From positions 1-9,163 of the forward strand of contig JANXSC010000059.1 of assembly GCA_025352845.1 (NCBI GenBank): a DNA stretch of 9,163 bases. The letters run 5' to 3'. This DNA is from Opitutaceae bacterium. GTDB lineage: Bacteria; Verrucomicrobiota; Verrucomicrobiia; Opitutales; Opitutaceae. The notes beneath the pieces are model-generated. The model saw only the letters and a list, made by a program, of their open reading frames with translations, was not told the DNA's origin and did not search any database. The position numbers were made by a program, and so were the translations under genes. This document shows, piece by piece, positions 7,372-9,163 of the stretch (position 1 is its first letter; every line of letters starts with the position of its first letter).

Positions 7372-8838
7372 TTAGTTTTTCCGCGGCGGGAACTGCGCAC
7401 GCAGGAGTTTCTCGGCCTCGGCCTGCGCGGAGGCGAGGCGCGGCTCGCCGACGAGGCTGCGCGTCTCGGCGGGTTCGTCGGCATCCTCGTAGAGTTCGCG
7501 CGCGATCGTTTCGCCGGTCTTCCAGTCGCGCCACTCGGTATAGCGCACGCGCGCGGTGCGCACGCTGACGCCCATCGCCTTCGGCACCTTCTCCGGCTCG
7601 CGGTCGTAGTAGCCGGGGCGCGGGTGCTGGGTGAAGGCGGCGGGCTTCACCGTGGCGGCGGGGTTGGCGAGCACGGACGCGAGATTTTTCCCCTCGAGCC
7701 GCGGCGCCTCCGGCAGGCCGCAGAACGCGGACAGCGTGGGAAACAAATCGACCAGCTCCGCCAGTGCTGCGGTGCGCCGTCCGGCAGACGCGCCGCCGGG
7801 CATCGCGATCATGAGCGGCACGCGCGCATCGAGTTCGAAATTGGAGGTCTTGCCCCACTGCGTGTGTTCGCCGAGGTGGTAACCGTGGTCACTGACAAAG
7901 ACCACGATTGTGCGATCCGCGGCACCGCTGCGGTCGAGGGCGTCGAGCACCTTGCCGAGCTGCGCATCCATGTAGGCGATGTTCGCGAAATAGCCGTGCC
8001 GCATCTCGGCAACGAGCTCGGGCGTGGGCGTGATACGCTGGCCGGGCAGGCCGAGGATCTCGCGGGCGTCGTGAAACGCGATCTCGGGCGCGCCAGCGGG
8101 GCGCCGCGGATCGAGCGGCGGAATTTTTGCGCGGTCGTAGAGGTCCCAGTATTTTTTCGGCGCGTTGAAGGGCGCATGCGGTTTCCAAAAGCCGACGGCG
8201 AGGAAGAAGGGCCGGTCCTTGATCTCGCCGAGCACGCGCACGGCCTCGGCGGCGACGCGACCGTCGTAATACGCTTCGTCGGGCACGTCGCGGCACTCGG
8301 TGAGGGGCACGTCGGTGTAGAGGCGGCCGCCGCCGGAGGCGAGGTTGGGCGGCAGCGGCCCGGCAACCTGCGGCGCGTCGTGGCCGTGCGACTCGTAGTG
8401 CAAAAATTCCGGCGCGCTCCACGAGCGGGCGTCGCCCTTTTCCGTCGTATGCCAGTTGTGGAATATCTTCCCGACGCAGCGCGTGACGTAGCCGTGCTCC
8501 TTAAAGTGCAGCGGCAGAGTGGTCACGTCGGGGTTGGGCTCGCGGAAGTGCACGCTATTGTTCCAAACTCTGATCGTGTCGGGCCGCAGGCCGGTGAGCA
8601 TCGACGAACGCGAGGGGTTGCACACGGCCTGCTGGCAATACGCCCTGTCGAACTGCACGGCGCGGCGCGCGAGGCGGTCGAGATTCGGCGTGCGCGCGGG
8701 CGAACCGTAGGTCGCCAGCTCCGCCCGCAGATCGTCGGCCATGATGAAGAGGACGTTGGGCCGGATGGGAACGGCGGCCGGGACGAGGCTGGCCAACGCA
8801 ATCGTGAAAAGTCCAAGTAGGATCGAAGGGCGACGCAT
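7372..8838 (-). CDS. Secreted sulfatase, iduronate-2-sulfatase (IDS)-like
   Basis: A 488-residue sulfatase and first gene of the operon. The frame is open up to 9030, but the ATG at 8838 is preferred: it directly starts a signal peptide (MRRPSILLGLFTIALASLVPAA), whereas the longer form adds 64 Arg/Ser/Pro-rich residues and overlaps the divergent peptidase gene. Motifs: FIMADDLRAELATYG (Asp35, Asp36), CNPSRSSMLTGLRPDTIRVW (Cys73, Arg77), CVGKIFH (Lys124, His127), GFWKPHAPF (His221), and VSDHGYHLGEHTQWGKTSNFE (Asp317, His318, Lys330). TGLRPDT, GKIFH and LGEHTQWGKTSNFE closely track human iduronate-2-sulfatase, so this branch is secure. Many bacterial members act on other sulfated sugars, so 2-O-sulfated uronate is only one candidate substrate. 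Its expected site is the periplasm, after formylglycine maturation by an enzyme elsewhere in the genome. Confidence 0.92.
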   Translation of the reverse strand: MRRPSILLGLFTIALASLVPAAVPIRPNVLFIMADDLRAELATYGSPARTPNLDRLARRAVQFDRAYCQQAVCNPSRSSMLTGLRPDTIRVWNNSVHFREPNPDVTTLPLHFKEHGYVTRCVGKIFHNWHTTEKGDARSWSAPEFLHYESHGHDAPQVAGPLPPNLASGGGRLYTDVPLTECRDVPDEAYYDGRVAAEAVRVLGEIKDRPFFLAVGFWKPHAPFNAPKKYWDLYDRAKIPPLDPRRPAGAPEIAFHDAREILGLPGQRITPTPELVAEMRHGYFANIAYMDAQLGKVLDALDRSGAADRTIVVFVSDHGYHLGEHTQWGKTSNFELDARVPLMIAMPGGASAGRRTAALAELVDLFPTLSAFCGLPEAPRLEGKNLASVLANPAATVKPAAFTQHPRPGYYDREPEKVPKAMGVSVRTARVRYTEWRDWKTGETIARELYEDADEPAETRSLVGEPRLASAQAEAEKLLRAQFPPRKN

Positions 8839-8938
8839 GGGGTAAAACGGAACGCGGGCTAAAACCGATGATGGCGGTTCGGGTGCGATGCAATCCCGCA
8901 CCTTGCGCCAACACCGCCGAATCGATGAGGCTGGCCGA
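8839..8938. promoter_or_regulatory. Divergent intergenic region with probable promoters for the sulfatase operon and the peptidase gene
   Basis: These 100 bases separate two divergent starts, so they should hold the operon promoter on the minus strand and possibly one for the peptidase on the plus strand. I could not identify a convincing -35/-10 pair on either strand. Two small inverted repeats are present: 8863-8867 with 8875-8879 (5 bp, 7-base loop) and 8882-8887 with 8897-8902 (GGTGCG/CGCACC, 9-base loop). Either could be an operator half-site pair, but repeats this short also arise by chance. If the peptidase starts at the alternative ATG at 8888, the second repeat would overlap its coding region. 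Confidence 0.4.
8927..8930 (+). promoter_or_regulatory. Shine-Dalgarno-like GAGG for the aminopeptidase gene
   Basis: GAGG (within TGAGG) lies 8 bases before the ATG at 8939, a normal spacing. This favours 8939 over the in-frame ATG at 8888, which has no purine-rich sequence before it. It is the only recognisable ribosome-binding site among the visible starts. Confidence 0.5.
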
Positions 8939-9163
8939 ATGACAAACCTCCTCGACTCCCGCCGCGCTCGTGTCGCATCCGCCCTGCCGCTCGGCGACGG
9001 CGTGCTCCTCCTTGGCGCCGGCGAGCCCATCCCGCTGCCCGAGGGCAGCGATCAGATGCACGAGTTTCGCGCGCACGCGGAATATCTTTATCTCGCCGGC
9101 ATGGAGTGTGGCGGCGGGGTGCTAGCCTTTGATGCGCGCGAGGGGGCGGCGGCGGGCTGGGTG
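8939..9163 (+). CDS. Probable Xaa-Pro aminopeptidase (aminopeptidase P, M24B), N-terminal fragment
   Basis: The first 75 codons of a gene that runs off the right edge with no stop. The sequence starts MTNLLDSRRARVASALP, then GDGVLLLGAGEPIPLPEGSDQ, then HEFRAHAEYLYLAGME. This follows the aminopeptidase P N-terminal domain pattern: an early RR motif, a hydrophobic strand, then an FR-x(3)-x-F/Y-x-YL-x-G segment, usually YPFRQNSDFYYLTG. The metal-binding pita-bread catalytic domain lies outside the window, so the call rests on the N-terminal domain alone. Such enzymes remove an N-terminal residue preceding proline, in the cytoplasm. No signal peptide is visible. The ATG at 8939 has GAGG 8 bases upstream; an in-frame ATG at 8888 would add 17 residues. 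It is divergent from the sulfatase operon and shows no functional link to it. Confidence 0.75.
   Translation, partial: MTNLLDSRRARVASALPLGDGVLLLGAGEPIPLPEGSDQMHEFRAHAEYLYLAGMECGGGVLAFDAREGAAAGWV

Noticed and set aside
7213..8820. Plus-strand open frame of about 535 codons opposite the IDS-like sulfatase, and 6094-7122 opposite the middle one
   Set aside because: Same pattern of codon-bias shadow frames opposite sulfatases with intact catalytic motifs.
8888..8938. Upstream in-frame ATG at 8888 for the aminopeptidase
   Set aside because: No Shine-Dalgarno sequence precedes it, whereas 8939 has GAGG at normal spacing. The added 17 residues do not match the family start.
8839..9030. N-terminal extension of the IDS-like sulfatase up to base 9030
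   Set aside because: The extra 64 residues are low-complexity, would bury the signal peptide, and overlap the divergent aminopeptidase start.
1..9163. CRISPR array, tRNA, rRNA, insertion sequence or prophage genes
   Set aside because: No regularly spaced repeats, no cloverleaf or rRNA-like segment, and no transposase or phage protein could be recognised on either strand.

Overview
This high-GC window looks like the chromosome of a Verrucomicrobiota bacterium, most likely of the Opitutaceae type. The main clue is the TonB-dependent receptor. It has the N-terminal signature common in that group (EEVVELSPFSV, then the TLAGSRL and DTPGSVSV motifs, then RGPNSILFG in the plug). It is also encoded directly next to secreted sulfatases and has no SusD-type partner. 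The taxonomic call is inference from protein style and base composition, not from a marker gene.

Layout from left to right. (1) Bases 2-1144, plus strand: the 3' part of a large DEAD/DEAH-type helicase with a DUF3516-like C-terminal region, cut by the left edge. A 21-bp perfect hairpin lies inside its reading frame at bases 6-61. A near-perfect 32-bp palindrome at 1139-1170 supplies its stop codon and fills most of the gap to the next, convergent gene. (2) Bases 8838 down to 1178, minus strand: four genes in one direction with gaps of 15, 66 and 44 bases, very probably one operon. In transcription order they are an iduronate-2-sulfatase-like sulfatase, an arylsulfatase A/GALNS-type sulfatase, a heparan-N-sulfatase-like sulfatase, and a TonB-dependent outer-membrane receptor. 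(3) Bases 8839-8938: a 100-base divergent intergenic region. (4) Bases 8939-9163, plus strand: the first 75 codons of a probable Xaa-Pro aminopeptidase (aminopeptidase P), cut by the right edge.

The operon reads as a small uptake and desulfation module for a sulfated organic compound, most plausibly a sulfated polysaccharide. The receptor would import fragments across the outer membrane, and three sulfatases with different predicted preferences would remove sulfate esters or N-sulfate in the periplasm. No glycoside hydrolase, polysaccharide lyase, SusD, regulator or formylglycine-generating enzyme is in the window, so these must be supplied from elsewhere. The flanking helicase and peptidase look like unrelated housekeeping genes.

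No tRNA, rRNA, CRISPR array, insertion sequence or phage gene was seen. No gene-free stretch exceeds about 100 bases. I do not see a clearly new biological system. The best leads are the coding-region hairpin, the stop-codon palindrome, the substrate of the sulfatase trio, the atypical formylglycine motif of the middle sulfatase, the basic C-terminal tails, and the absence of Shine-Dalgarno sequences across the operon.
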